A stretch of DNA of 64,000 bases from Sipunculus nudus. Taxonomy: Eukaryota; Annelida; Sipuncula; Golfingiida; Sipunculidae. A model generated the notes under the pieces. The model searched no databases and had not been told where the DNA came from. It saw only the letters and a list, made by a program, of their open reading frames with translations. A program made the position numbers and the translations under genes. Position 1 is the first letter of the stretch, and each line of letters starts with the position of its first letter. Where the stretch lies: assembly GCA_026874595.1 (NCBI GenBank), contig CM049322.1, positions 53,719,386-53,783,385 of the forward strand, in the 5' to 3' direction. Positions 12,560 through 26,000 of this stretch are shown here, piece after piece.

Positions 12560-13530
12560 GAACATTACAAAGGGTTCCACAAGGTTCCTCGTTGAGACCA
12601 ATTAATATTTAAATGAATATTTTTTATACAGTCGGGGAAGCGAAATCGTACAACTATACAGATGACAAATCCATTTGCTATTATCATATAATTCAACAGA
12701 AGTATTGAAGCCAGCTCTAGAGGCTGAGAGTTGTCTTGCTTTGTAATGGTTTAGAATCAATCACACGCAAGCTAACCTAAATTAATAGGTCTATACATAA
12801 AATTTCAAGGCTTTGTATATTATAAATATAAGGTGGAAAATGTTACTATTTATTCAGCTGCTACTGAGGATGTTATTATTAAAAGTTACAACAATGTCAA
12901 AATACTCAGGATAATTTTTACATCTATTTCTGTTTTAATACTTATAGCATTGCAATTTGTTGCAAGGCAAGCAGAGAGCTCGATGTACTTTACACGCTTG
13001 CTAATCTTTCAGATATATCTAGCCGACTTTCAATTCTTAAGACCATATTTCCTATTTTTTGTTTGGCAATTTTGTGAGGCCAAGAACTCGGGAACTGGGG
13101 AAGTTACTAATCAGTTTCACGATTTGTACCTACCGGTATACCACAATTTCTCGACGCACATGCACCAGCTCTTAACAATATTGGTTGATGAAGCCTATAC
13201 ATAGGCCTATATTTGTTCAACGATTGATAAATATATAATATCACATGTTTTTTTAAAAATACTCCTCAATATTACCTCTAACATGTTATGAAATCTTGAT
13301 ATTGTCAGTGATCGAAGCAATTTCAGGAGAGTATGACCATTAGAGCTTTCTAGAGTAAAGACACTAGAAAATATGGCCTGAACTCACTCAGGTATACAAT
13401 TTGCAGCAAGCTATATATGGAATAACCTGGACAATGACCTTATAAATACTGCTCATCTGTAACAGTTTTTAAACAGACATTAAAAATTAAACACCTGGTT
13501 TGACGAAAGTAAACCAAAATGCATATCCAA
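12560..13530 (+). pseudogene. Decayed non-LTR retrotransposon reverse transcriptase
   Basis: Interrupted frames contain VPQGSSLRP (near 12573), the catalytic YTDD (YADD type, near 12660), a downstream piece resembling the VKILG..F thumb region (near 12895), and a C-terminal piece with SYIWNNLDNDL (near 13410) and TWFDESK-like sequence (near 13495). The order matches the ORF2 of jockey/CR1-superfamily LINEs. Frameshifts and stops throughout make it non-functional. Confidence 0.75.
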
Positions 13531-13539
13531 ACTCTGATC

Positions 13540-14054
13540 GTTCAGTATACGTCTTATTTATCATGAACTCATTAATTCTCATACTCACGAGTCATAGGCC
13601 TATAGTTTTAGATACTAGTTTTATCAGTAGCCCTAAAGAGAGACTTTAAGCTGTACTGTTTTTCATGATCATACATCTCATACTATATTTATTATACGTA
13701 ATAATTATGTTAGTTGTTCAAAACATTGGTCGACTTAGGTAGCAGTATTACTGGTTTTCCCGTTTTTGAAGACCCTATTATCAATAATACGTTTGAGTAA
13801 GCCAGTTATCATACAAGTTTCATAAAAAAGGGTACCGGCTGTGCAGCTGGTTAAAAAACCTTTCCCCTAAATTCTTAACAGATTTTGTACATGTATTTTG
13901 CTTTCTTTAATTTAGTGACTATGAAAAAAAAAAAAAAACACGAAAGAAATTTACACATGCAGAGGTGTTGCGAGTGGGTCAGGAACGATAAGCGTGGCAC
14001 CTGGTATGAGCCGGTGTTTCCAGCTTAATATTTCCCCGTTTGAAACGGTAAAAT
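13540..14054. other. Non-coding sequence before the OLAH first coding exon
   Basis: No gene recognised. Possible splice acceptors near 13914 (TTTAATTTAG) and 14021 (GTGTTTCCAG) could join an upstream 5' UTR exon to the OLAH start exon. Confidence 0.35.
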
Positions 14055-17000
14055 ATGGCGCATGTGGGCGAGTTGCTGGTCAGTGGAGTCGGGAGGGCGG
14101 GCAAGAAAGCCGGTGCCTCGTGTCGTTTGATCTGTTTTAACTGGGCCGGGGGAGGGGCAGCTCACTATATAAGATGGGCCAGAGACTTCTCAGACGAAAT
14201 AGAAGGTAGGTATTGGATTTGGTGCCTACTGCGGCAGTGATGGCTCTGTACTGTAGTCTGTAGACAGTAATGTCAGTATAGACCATATATTATATAATAT
14301 ACTATACTGATATGGTGCAAGTCTAGAATTCAGGCTGCTGTTCTGGACACGTTGAGACACCATGGATACATGTGAAATGTTGTAATAATATATCCAGTTT
14401 ACTCCTTAGTAAGTTAATGGTATCCTATATCCTTCCCATGTATCTCTTACCCTGTAATAATGTACAATTTATCTTTCCTTCACGCAATTTAACATGCTCG
14501 TATCCGTCATGATTCCAACCTCTTGCTTGTTTACACCACTTGGCCTATGTGCACATGTCCTGCCTACATCATTCACATCCGTTGTCTTGCGCCCTCCAGG
14601 CATTTGTACGCACACACATCATGGATATATTTGGTGTATTTCAAGGGTTAGGGTTCACAAATAAAACAGTGACTCCACCTTGTCTGCGGGAAGCGCGAGA
14701 CGGAGTACGGTTTAGTGGAAGGCAGTTAACAAAGGGCTGAGGGTTAATTTTTCAAGCTGTAGCGACGTCAGGGTGCCCTGACGATGCATACGCTTGACAA
14801 AAATTAACCCTCATTTTAACAACTATGACCAATTCTCAAAAGTCGATTTAAATATCCCACTCGACCCCTCACACCCAACTCGTCTGCAGTGGCAGCGCAT
14901 AGGACTTGTTTATCCATGATTGCTGGTTTGAATCCCGGTGGAGAGCTTCTCAATTGCATGTTATGTGTACTAATAATTGCATTTCTCATTACAGGTTCGC
15001 CACTAGACGGAGACACAGATACATACGGCAGACATACGAACAAGAGACTAGAAACCATAAACATAGACACCAGAAGTTTTATTCATCGACTGAAACTCAA
15101 TGGCTCAAACAGCAGCCTGAATTCTAGATGTGCTCCGTGATATATATCACTGTATGCAGAGCCACAGGATAACAAGGCCCTACCTCTGTTACCTATACTC
15201 CCTTCCAGCACCCCTGTCCAAGTAATTTTTCGTGATAATTTTTATACAATGCACAATAGCTTACCTTTATTTACACCTGAGGCAAATGTGGCATTTTCGT
15301 AAAGTGATTCCTTCCTTCTACCTTTCCCCCTTCCTATCATAGTCAATCAGTCACTGCATGCCTTCAAGTGTAGAATGTCATTAATAATACACAGTATATG
15401 AAAGATGAATAAATATGACACTGCCAGATACGACTTGATCCATTTGTGGCCCTGTAGTATATACAGAGCCACAGACCACTGCCTTCATTTATCCAGCAGA
15501 CGGAAAGCATACAAAAGGTTGATGCAGCACTTGTTCTGAATACTTTTGACCCTGTATGTTGAATGCTTGTAAAGTGAGGTTTCGTGACTTTTCCAGCCAG
15601 CCCTTCTTTAGAACACTATTTTAGCTCAGGTGACTCTAAGTCAACTGAGCTATAGTTATGGTCCTTTGTCCAATAGCTGTCCAACCATCTGTCCGTCCGT
15701 CTGTCCCCTAAACTGGCACTTTTTGAAATCATTGGACCTACGAATCTGAAATTTGCCGTACATTTAGAGGCCCCATAATCTACTACCATATCAAAAATTG
15801 AGTCACTACGACATTGTTCCTTTGTGATATTAAAAAAAAAATGCTTAGTTTTGTATTAAATCCCATTGTCACACTTAAAGACTGCATTATATCAAAACAA
15901 CTAATTAATATAAATATTCCTCTATATATGTCCTATGTAGATACCAGAAATTAGTTCAGTATTGTATAAATTATTGAAGTTATGGTCCCAAACATAATGA
16001 ACTTTGTAAAAAACAGGAAAAATATTTGCTCACTATACATGAGAACTGATGTAGCTAGAGATTTTTTTTTTGCAAGGATATATCTTTATTTAATCAAGAT
16101 TCTATTGTATAACCAAAAAAGATCTGAACATTGCAATTTTTTTAAGTTATTAGCATAAATATAAAATGGCTATCTTAAATTTTGCCCAAAATATGCTATG
16201 GCATGTTTTTTTCCTGTGAGTACTTTTGATTTCACAGCATATACACAAAGGATTCAATCTGTTAAAATCTCAAATTTTAAAATAAAAGCTAGAAAATTAG
16301 TCTACTTATTGAATTTCTGTTTGAGGCTCTTATCCTATTCACTCAATTTCACTGGCACAGTGAAACTCCAGCCAGCCCACTTCTGGTCACTGGAGGTCAG
16401 CTGTGCCAGGGTACCTGATTTATCATGGGCCACTGGTGGAGATCCACTGCTGTGGCAGGTGTACATGCACTGAATCTCATACCAACCCACCAAGTGTTAA
16501 GCAGTAATTGTTATTGTTTAAACTGGATTTCCTGAACTGTATACTGTTTCCACTCCAATATACAAAACTTTTTTCTTGAGATAGGAGTAATCCAGAAGAT
16601 GCCATATTGTAACATATGTAGCATTGTAAAAGAAATTTATTTCTTTTTTTTTTTAATAATTTTTGGGGAATCAAAATATAGTTAAACCTATCAGTATGCA
16701 TAATTTGATAATATATGAGCCAAGTTATGGATATATATAGTGGTGCAATTTAAAATTGTGAATTCTAAATCAAATGTTATTGTATCCCCAGACAAAGTCG
16801 GGGGATACTATGTTTTCATACCGGTCCCGCCGCCGCCGCCGCATATAAATCTTGTTGGCGCGATAACCCAAAAAATATTTCACGGAACTTTACCAAACTT
16901 GGTATATGTATAGATATGGGTGAGAGGACAACGCCTATTTAAAATGAGGTCATGAACTTTACTAGGAGAGTGTCCTTGACCTTGAATAGGTCCAATTTTG

Positions 17001-20000
17001 GGGAAAATCACACAAATTCTTTAATATATCAAGAAATCTTGCATGGATTTATCCCAAAATCAAGTTGATGGAAGATCATGGATAGGGTTGTCATGTTCCA
17101 GAAACTGGTGGCGCCACCTATTATTCTTTACTTGTTTTTGTGCCGTTTAATACCCCCAAAATTGCCACCTTACAGTACTGTGAGCATTATAAGTTAAAAA
17201 CTAATGGACAGATTTCTTTTATATTATGCATATACAAAGGTATGGGTTATGGGATGATGTTTATTTAAATTGGGGTCATGACCTTTCCTATGATAGTGGC
17301 CTTGACCTTGAATATTGCCATATAGGGTGAAAATCACACACCTCTTATGATATCTCCAGTGTTGATAGCCATATGGATTTCAAACATGACTTATGTATGG
17401 CCCACCACTAAAGTAAGAACCCTATAGGTTCTAGGGTCATGAGGTCAAAGGTCAAGGTCACTGGACTGGCATTTTAAAAGATACTGTGGATGCATTTTAA
17501 GCCAAACTTTCATCTTAGGTCTTCCATCTTGAATATATAGCTCACTTGCCAGTAGTGGATGATCCATATAAATTTTGGGGTCACAAGGTCAAAGGTCAAG
17601 GCCACAGGAGCTATCTGTCCAAAAATTAGTTTCTGGATGATAATTCCTGCTTTTAATGATGTATTGATTTCAAACTTGACTTATATATGTCCCATTGAAA
17701 AAGCAAGACTCCAATTGATTTTGGGGTCACAAGGTCAAAGGTGAAGGTCACAGGAGCCATCTGTCCAAAAATTAGTTTCTGGATGATAATTCCTGCTTTT
17801 ATTGATGTATGGATTTCAAACTTGACTTGTATATGTCCCATTGGAAAAGCAAGACCCAAATTGATTTTGAGGTTATGAGGTCAAAGGTCAAGGTCACAGG
17901 ACACACCTTTAAAAAGATGTGGATGCATTTTCAGCCAAACATTTCATCTCAGATCTTTCATCTTGCACATATAGTTCACCTGCCAAGAGAGGAAGAACCC
18001 TATCAATTTTGAGGTCACAATGTCAAAGGTGAAGGTCACAGGAGCCATCTGTCCAAAAATTAGTTTCTGGATGATAATTCCTTCTTTTATTGAAGTATGG
18101 ATTTTAAACTCGACTTGTATTTGACCCTTTGGAAAAGCAAGACCCAAATTGATTTTGGGGTCATGAGGTCAAAGGTCAAGGTCACAGGAAACCTTTTTGA
18201 AAAGATTGTTGATGCATTTTCAGCCAAACAATTCATCTCAGATCTTTCATCTTGCACATATAGTTCACCTGCCAAGAGTAGAAGACCCCTATCAATTGTG
18301 AGGTCACAAGGTCAAAGGTGAAGGTCACAGGAGCCATCAGTCCAAAATTTAGTTTCTGGATGATAATTCCTGCTTTTACTGATGTATAGATTTCAAACTT
18401 GACTTGTATATGTCCCATTGGAAAAGCAAGACCCAAATTGATTTTGAGGTTATGAGGTCAACGGTCAAGGTCACAGGACACACCTTTAAAAAGATGTGGA
18501 TGCATTTTCATCCAAACATTTCATCTCAGATCTTTCATCTTGCACATATAGTTCACCTGCCAAGAGAGGAAGAACCCTATCAATTTTGAGGTCACAAGGT
18601 CAAAGGTGAAGGTCACAGGAGCCATCTGTCCAAAAATTAGTTTCTGGATGATAATTCCTTCTTTTATTGATGGATGGATTTCAAACTTGACTTGAATTTG
18701 ACCCATTGGAAAAGCAAGACCTGAATTGATTTTGGGGTCATGAGGTCAAAGGTCAAGGTCACAGGAAACCTCTTTAAAAAGATTGTGGATGCATTTTCAG
18801 CCAAACAATTCATCTCAGATCTTTCCTCTTGCATATATAGTTCACCTGCCAAGAGTGGAAGACCCCTATCAATTGTGAGGTCACAAGTTCAAAGGTGAAG
18901 GTCACAGGAGCCATCTGTCAAAAAATTAGTTTCTGGATGATAATTCCTGCTTTTATTGATGTATGGATTTCAAACTTGACTTGTATATGTCCCATTGGAA
19001 AAGCAAGACCCAAATTGATTTTGGGGTGATGAGGTCAAAGGTCAAGGTCACAGGACACATCTTTAAAAAGATGTGGATGCATTTTCATCCAAACATTTCA
19101 TCTCAGATCTTTCATCTTGCACATATAGTTCTCCCGCCAAGAGAGGAAGAACACTATCAATTTTGAGGTCACAAGGTCAAAGGTGAAGGTCACAGGAGCC
19201 ATCTGTCCAAAAATTAGTTTCTGGGTGATAATTCCTGCTTTATTGATGTATAGATTTCAAACTTAACTTGCATATGTCCCATTGGAAAAGCAAGACCAGA
19301 TTTGATTTTGAAGTCATGAGGTCAAAGGTCAAGGTCACAGGACACATCTTTAAAAAGATCAAGGTCACAGGACCAACATCTTTAACAAGATTGTGGATTG
19401 TTAGATGGAAGAGACAATGAATATGCCAAGTGTCAGTATATGCTGCTAAAAATGGGGGTCTATTTATAAAGGGGGTGGGGGCCTACTATGTCTGGGGATA
19501 CTCTGGCACCTGCGGTGCCAAGAAATGTCTAGTTTTCAGATATTGGTTGTTTTGCAAATTTATAAAATTTATGTATAACAGTCCTTCGACTGGGTTCAAA
19601 AGAAAAGGGGAAGTGTCCTCTCTCTTCCATCCACGAACAAGCAAACGACCGACGTGGTGAACGGGTTTACTGCGAAGTAACAAACATACAATGATTATGG
19701 CGTGTTCCCATTACGAAGTTTGGTGACGGAATCTCATCTTTTTCTATTACAATGGAATTTTATATATAAATATTGTGGTAGTTACAATCCAGAGACATTT
19801 TAAGAAATACAATATTCAAATGCAAATGGGTTACAAGCAGTGTTACAGAATGTCATTAGACAAACGCACTATAATACAAAAGTACAGTGGATGCTCTTGT
19901 GAAGACAAATATGAGGCTTGATCGAGTGTTATAATACAAGACCGAAAATTATAAAATGAATTACGCCATTGACACACAAACCTTGATATTTGTAATAATC

Positions 20001-23000
20001 TTGTACAAAATTACGAACGCAAATAATAATGACTATCGTAGGCAATGAAGGCAATGCTTACCTGCGAAGTAACAAACATACAACAATTATGGCGTGTTGC
20101 CATTAAGAAGTTTGGTGACGGAATGGCGCAAAAATGAAGAATATTGAAGTCGTTTGTGCGGCAGAGTCAGATGTCAGGTGCAGTGTGACGTGTGCATATT
20201 AGATAAGTGAACTTAACCCTATAAGGAAATATATGCAAATGACTAATTAACTAGTGATGCCACCTGTCGGACATCATAGACACTAAAATGACCTTAAAAG
20301 ACTATAAATGGGGTGCCCTCTATTGGGCATCACTTACACTATTGAAGTATACACATGAGCCTGTTACATATGTCTTAAAAAAATTAATACATCTGTGTGC
20401 ATAATGTGATGTTATCTGATAAAATTATTGATAAATGTTGATGCAGTCAAGAACTGTGAATCAGCTTATATATTCAGTTATATATGTTATATTGCAAATG
20501 TATAAACTTGATAAACAATGTGATCTTATGCAAATATATTGCCCATTATTTTCCTGCTTAAGCAGAATATGAAATTAAATGATTGGCTATGTTGTCTGTC
20601 TCTCAGTCTATTTTTAAATATTTTATAGTTATGAATCAACCTTTTTCTTATAAGCACCTTAGAATTAAATTTCTTATCCTGTGTGTATATATACATGTAT
20701 ATGTTACTCCCACCATTAACCCCCCCCCCCCCCCTTGCCATTGTCCTTGCACCTGTGGACTTGGTGATAAGTTTTATTGCAACTATTTTATCAGTATATA
20801 AATGTGAAGTACCTTTATTTGTATAGGACCAGGATGAAATCTAGAAACCACACCGTTAACTTGTTGCTAAGACATTAGTGTTAGTATCAGAATTTGGTCA
20901 AATCAAGGATCTAAATAAGTAATATAATCTGCATGATTTCAGTGCTGGCAGTACGACTGCCAGGGAGAGAGGTCCGGTTGAGGGAGCAGCCATACACAGA
21001 TGCCGCGTCACTTGCCAGAGACGTCGCCAATTTAGTCAAAGACCAGTACTCTGATAAACCATTTGCATTTTTTGGTCACAGGTGAGTGCACCAGAATTAA
21101 ACTGTAAATTGTCTTGAGGTCTTTTTATATTAATAATTCAGTTAAAGGTTAGTAAAACATATTTTATAATAAAGAGGCATGAAGAGGCAATTCCCAAGTG
21201 GAAGAGTTAGTCAACATCTGACCATCTGGCCATATGCAAAGGTGCAAGCTCAGTTTGCAGTTGTCATTTTGGTGCTATGCATGGGTAGACTTATTAGCCA
21301 GGAGAATCTTAAGCATACACAAGATACAGATTTATTTCAAGTACATTATAGTTATATCTATTAAAATGTGGTATTGGCTGGCAAAAGAAAATGGAAATTA
21401 AACAGGCTATTTTCAGTGATGCAGGACTTTATTATGGTCTTGAGTCATCTCATTCATTGACTCCCCGAGCTTACTTGGATTGGAGGGCCCTGCATTTAAT
21501 TGGACTTATACTTCAACATGAAGTTTAGGACTGCATGTAATATATCCTTTAGAGAAATGCTCTGTTGCATACAATAATGACATAAAGCTACTTACATAAA
21601 ATACAGAAAATGACTTTATATATCAAGCCTCTCATCTGCATCAGGATGAAAATAAATGTAATTAAACATTCAGGTAAAATACATGTGTAAACAAGCAAAA
21701 TAAATATGTAAATCTCAAATTCTGTTTTTAATTTCTTTTAATAAGGAGAATTGTAACAGACTCAGACTTGGACTCGGTGCTCTATATGATTCAATCTCAA
21801 AGAAGGTGGACTTGGACTCGTGTTCCATATGACTGAGGCTCAAAATCGGTGGACTTTGACTTTAACCTCAAGGACTAGGACTTGGACCCATTATCCATAC
21901 GACTTGGACTCAAAGAAGGTGGACTTGGACTTTAAACTTTTGGACGCATATTCAAGTGGCGTGGGCTCGGACTTGCACCCAGACTTTACTACATCACTCT
22001 TAGTTATTATTGTATCCGCCAAAATGAAGTTTTGCGGATACTATGTTTTTGACCGGGTTCCGCCGAGGCGGCGGCGGCCGCGTTCATTTCCGGAGAACTC
22101 CTCTGAGACTACTGGACGGATTTTTCCGAAACTAACACAAATTATTGGGTCACATGTGAACTGGTGCCTGACCAAGTGGCCTTGACCTCTGACCTCTCTG
22201 CCCAGCGTCCATTTGTGCGTCTGTTTCCATACATAAACCCACATATCTCAGAAACCGTTTGACCGATCAGGGAAAAAATTTTTACACAAATGTAGCCCTT
22301 AGACAGCTTTATAACATACACAAAAAAGGTGGCACCACCTGCAACCATGTTTGCACAGTGTCCATCTGTTCATCTGCCTTGGGTTAAAATCGCTCATATC
22401 TCTGCAGTGGTTTGACTAATTCACCTAAAATTTGACATGCATATACATCCTAGATAGCTTTCTTGATTATATGACAGGTGGCGCCACCTTCATTCATGTT
22501 AACACTGCAGACATTAAAGCTCATATCTTGGTAACCGTTCGACCAATTAGGAAAAATTTTTTTACACAAATGTAGCCCTTGGATAGCTTTATAACATACA
22601 CAAAAATGGTGGCGCCACCTGCAGCCATTTTTGCACAGCGTCCATCTGTTCATCTGCCTTGGGTTAAAATCACTCATATCTCTGCAGTGGTTTGACCAAA
22701 TTACCTGAAATTCGGCATGCGTATACATCCCGCATAGCTTTCTTGATTTTATGACAAGTGGCGCCACCTACATTCATGTTCACGCTGTAGACATCAATGC
22801 TTATATCTCCGGACTCATTTGACCAATCAGGAAAAAAGTTTTACACAAATGTAGCCCTTGGATAGCTTTATAACATACACACAAATGGTGGCGCCACCTG
22901 CAGCCATTTTTGCACAGCGTCCATCTGTTCATCTGCCTTGGGTTAAAATCACTCATATCTCTGCAGTGGTTTGACCAAATAACCTGAAATTCGGCATGCG

Positions 23001-26000
23001 TATACATCCTGGTAAGCTTTCTTGATTTGATGACAGGTGGCGCCAGCTTCATTCACGTTCACACTGCAGACATTAATGCTTATATCTCCGGACTTGTTTG
23101 ACCAATCAGGAAAAAAAAATTACACAAATGTAGCCCTTGGATAGCTTTATAACATACACAAAAATGGTGGCGCCACCTGCAGCCATTTTTGCACAGTGTC
23201 CATCTGTTTGTCTGCTGTGGAATAAAATCACTCATATCTCTGCAGTGGTTTGATTTTTCCACCTAAAATTTTGCATGTGTTCTAATTCTCTTTGCCACTT
23301 AATCCATGCCTCACGTCACCCGTCCTACTATGATTTTGGCGGATACACGTTGTCGCTTGTCGACTACCCGTATTCTAATAACTGGTGAGTGGTAGTAGAA
23401 AGGAGGAGACATTCTTGAGTGGCATTAAAAAGAGACCACACACTTGATATTTTTTATTTTGACGGAAATTGGGGAAAAAGTTTTATGGAATTTAAATAAT
23501 GTGTAAAACTGTATTAATTTCCTTTAAAAAATATAATAACAAAATATAAGAAACCAGTCTTATTTATTGGTCATCTAAACAATACTACTTCAGCAGTTAA
23601 TAACATAATGAAGGAATTGTGTAATTTATTCTAAAAGTGATTTTTGTTACATCATTCCTATATCATTCCACAAAAATGAAAGTTAGATCATGGAAGTCTT
23701 GGTTAAATATCCAAAAGACTACAGATCTTAATGTAACTGCTCTTTACAACTAATTACTATTGTCCCAAAATTAAACCATCTGAAATTGTCTGCTGGTCTG
23801 GATTTTTAAAATAAGTACTGAATAAAAAACATGCTTGGATGACTATTGGTTTTGGAAAAGAGTTAAAAATATAAGACATGCAAGAAGTTGTATATAAATT
23901 AACCATTTGATATATCTTTTACAGTTTTGGATCTCACACATCTCTTGCTGTATCACATTACTTGAAAGTTCACCACCAGATGGAGCCAGTGCACCTGTTT
24001 GTTTCTGGAGCATATCCTCTATTTGTAAGTAATTTACAGTGAAGTTTCATTCATTAGAACACAGTCTATTAAAAAGGACATTTATCCATAATTTAAACTT
24101 GAGAACCCAAATTTTGACTATTTTATACAAACTTTTTACAAAAGTTAATTTGTTTATCTGAAATTATTATTTATTGAATCGGAAGGACAGATTGTCATAT
24201 GTGTATTTACAACTTATTAATGCTTGCATCATGGCACAATTTTATTTTGTGCATGACCACTCATCTGAACATTCATTTATCCCAACAAAGCATCGTATTG
24301 CTTGTTGATTGCAGAAAAAGTTGTAAGCTGCAGTTCATTTTTTCATAACATGTAAAATGTTACTTTTTAACTGTTTGTCAAAGACTTTTTAAATTCTATA
24401 AATAAAGTGCAAGTCAATAAAATCAATAAAAAAACTACACTTTTTTAGAGAATATTGTAAAATATATTGTAGATAAATTTTTTAGAGAGTTCAGGGATTA
24501 TTGAGGAGAATGATCATAGCTTACAGGCTTAATGATTAAGATGGGATAAGTAATTCTGCCGGTCAATTTATCAGACATTAAGGCATTCTAGTGTGTCCAC
24601 ATACTACATGCAGTGTTATAAATTCCAGGAGTCCCTGGGTAAATGTTGTTAAATTATAAACAAGGGACCCATGGGTCGTGGTGCTAAGCTGAGTTTAGTC
24701 AACTCTTGGCAAATTCAAAATTGACTTATTTCTGTTATTATACATTTTTTATCTATTTTGCATTGGAAAAGCTAATAGGAACTGGTCCTGCTATTTGATG
24801 AGAATCAACTACTTAATAAACTAGAGGTCTGCTAGTGCCCCCCCCCCCCCATCTTCTTGACTAAATTCAGCTGAGCTAAAAAGTGTATCCTGCTTTTGGT
24901 GCGTTTTCTGTCAGTTTAAAGCCCTACTTCTGACCCTCTTCCGTAAAAGAAATCCTGGCCATTTGGCATGCACAAACACGTGGCCTATACACTGATTATA
25001 ATATTTTAAGTGAACATCAACACCCTTGATGTTAATACTCAAGTTGACGACATAGTACACTGGCATATTTCCCCAGGTCATACTAAACATAAATGATGCC
25101 ACAACAATAAAGCCCTTGCATGTTCTGGTTGTGTGCTGTTTGGCCTGAGACCCCACAGCCAGCTGGATTACAGGTCCTTTAATTTATGTTTTAAGAGTTA
25201 TTGCTGCAAAGCTGGATTTTCTTTATTTTATTTATCATACCTTTTTTTATACATGTAAATTGATAACCTGCAGCAATATTTCATTTTATTTTTGGTGTGG
25301 AAGTAATTTAATGCAAATTGCAGTCCACTGAGTTGGTCCATGCATTGTAAAATTTGTTTGGGAAGTTTCAATTTTGAAATATAAGAATTTATGTATAAAG
25401 TCATAATATCTCTGTGTCTGCATATCATCACATGATTGTATACTGGTAGTAACAATTATTTTTATCTTTGTAGACTGAAGCAGGACAGCAGGTTCTTCAG
25501 TCTCGGTTACCCCCATCACAGGATGACGATGCGTTCATAGAATACCTCAAAAGACTTGGTAATACATATAGACTCTTTTCATTCCAGTGTTATTCACTCT
25601 TTACATTTGAGAACTGCATTAAGCTCAACCAAACTTGAAAGTCAGCAATCTCTGAGGTGGCCATCCTTTTGTTGTTTTAATATAAATGTTGGTCATTCCT
25701 TTTTGATGCCAAAGATTTTTGTGGCATCCCTATGAGAAATTTATCAGAGACTCATGGATGTGTTACTTCCCTAATGAATATTCATATTTTTGTAAGTTTG
25801 TTGTCATTATCAAAATGCGGACCCACCTATATATACTTGCATTAATTTTTACCTGATTTGAAAATAGATATTATGTAATGAACGGGTATGGATGTCACAA
25901 AAAGTCATAAAAAGTAACCAGGCATCTCTATATTACCTACTCAGTTAAAGAATACATATAATACTCAGGAATTTCTAGCCTTAAACATACAAAATGTTTT

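Noticed and set aside
12833-13204. 123-codon plus-strand frame as a membrane protein gene
   Set aside because: It begins with GTG, not ATG, and lies within the decayed LINE reverse transcriptase; its hydrophobic look is accidental.
17559-19166. Many similar short frames on both strands in OLAH intron 1
   Set aside because: They are translations of the 288-bp repeat array, not a protein family.
22041-23262. Repeated minus-strand frames with NRWTLCKNGCRWRHH (and plus-strand ones at 43.9-44.6 kb)
   Set aside because: Translations of the 279-bp family 2 repeat in two orientations; no start context or splice structure.
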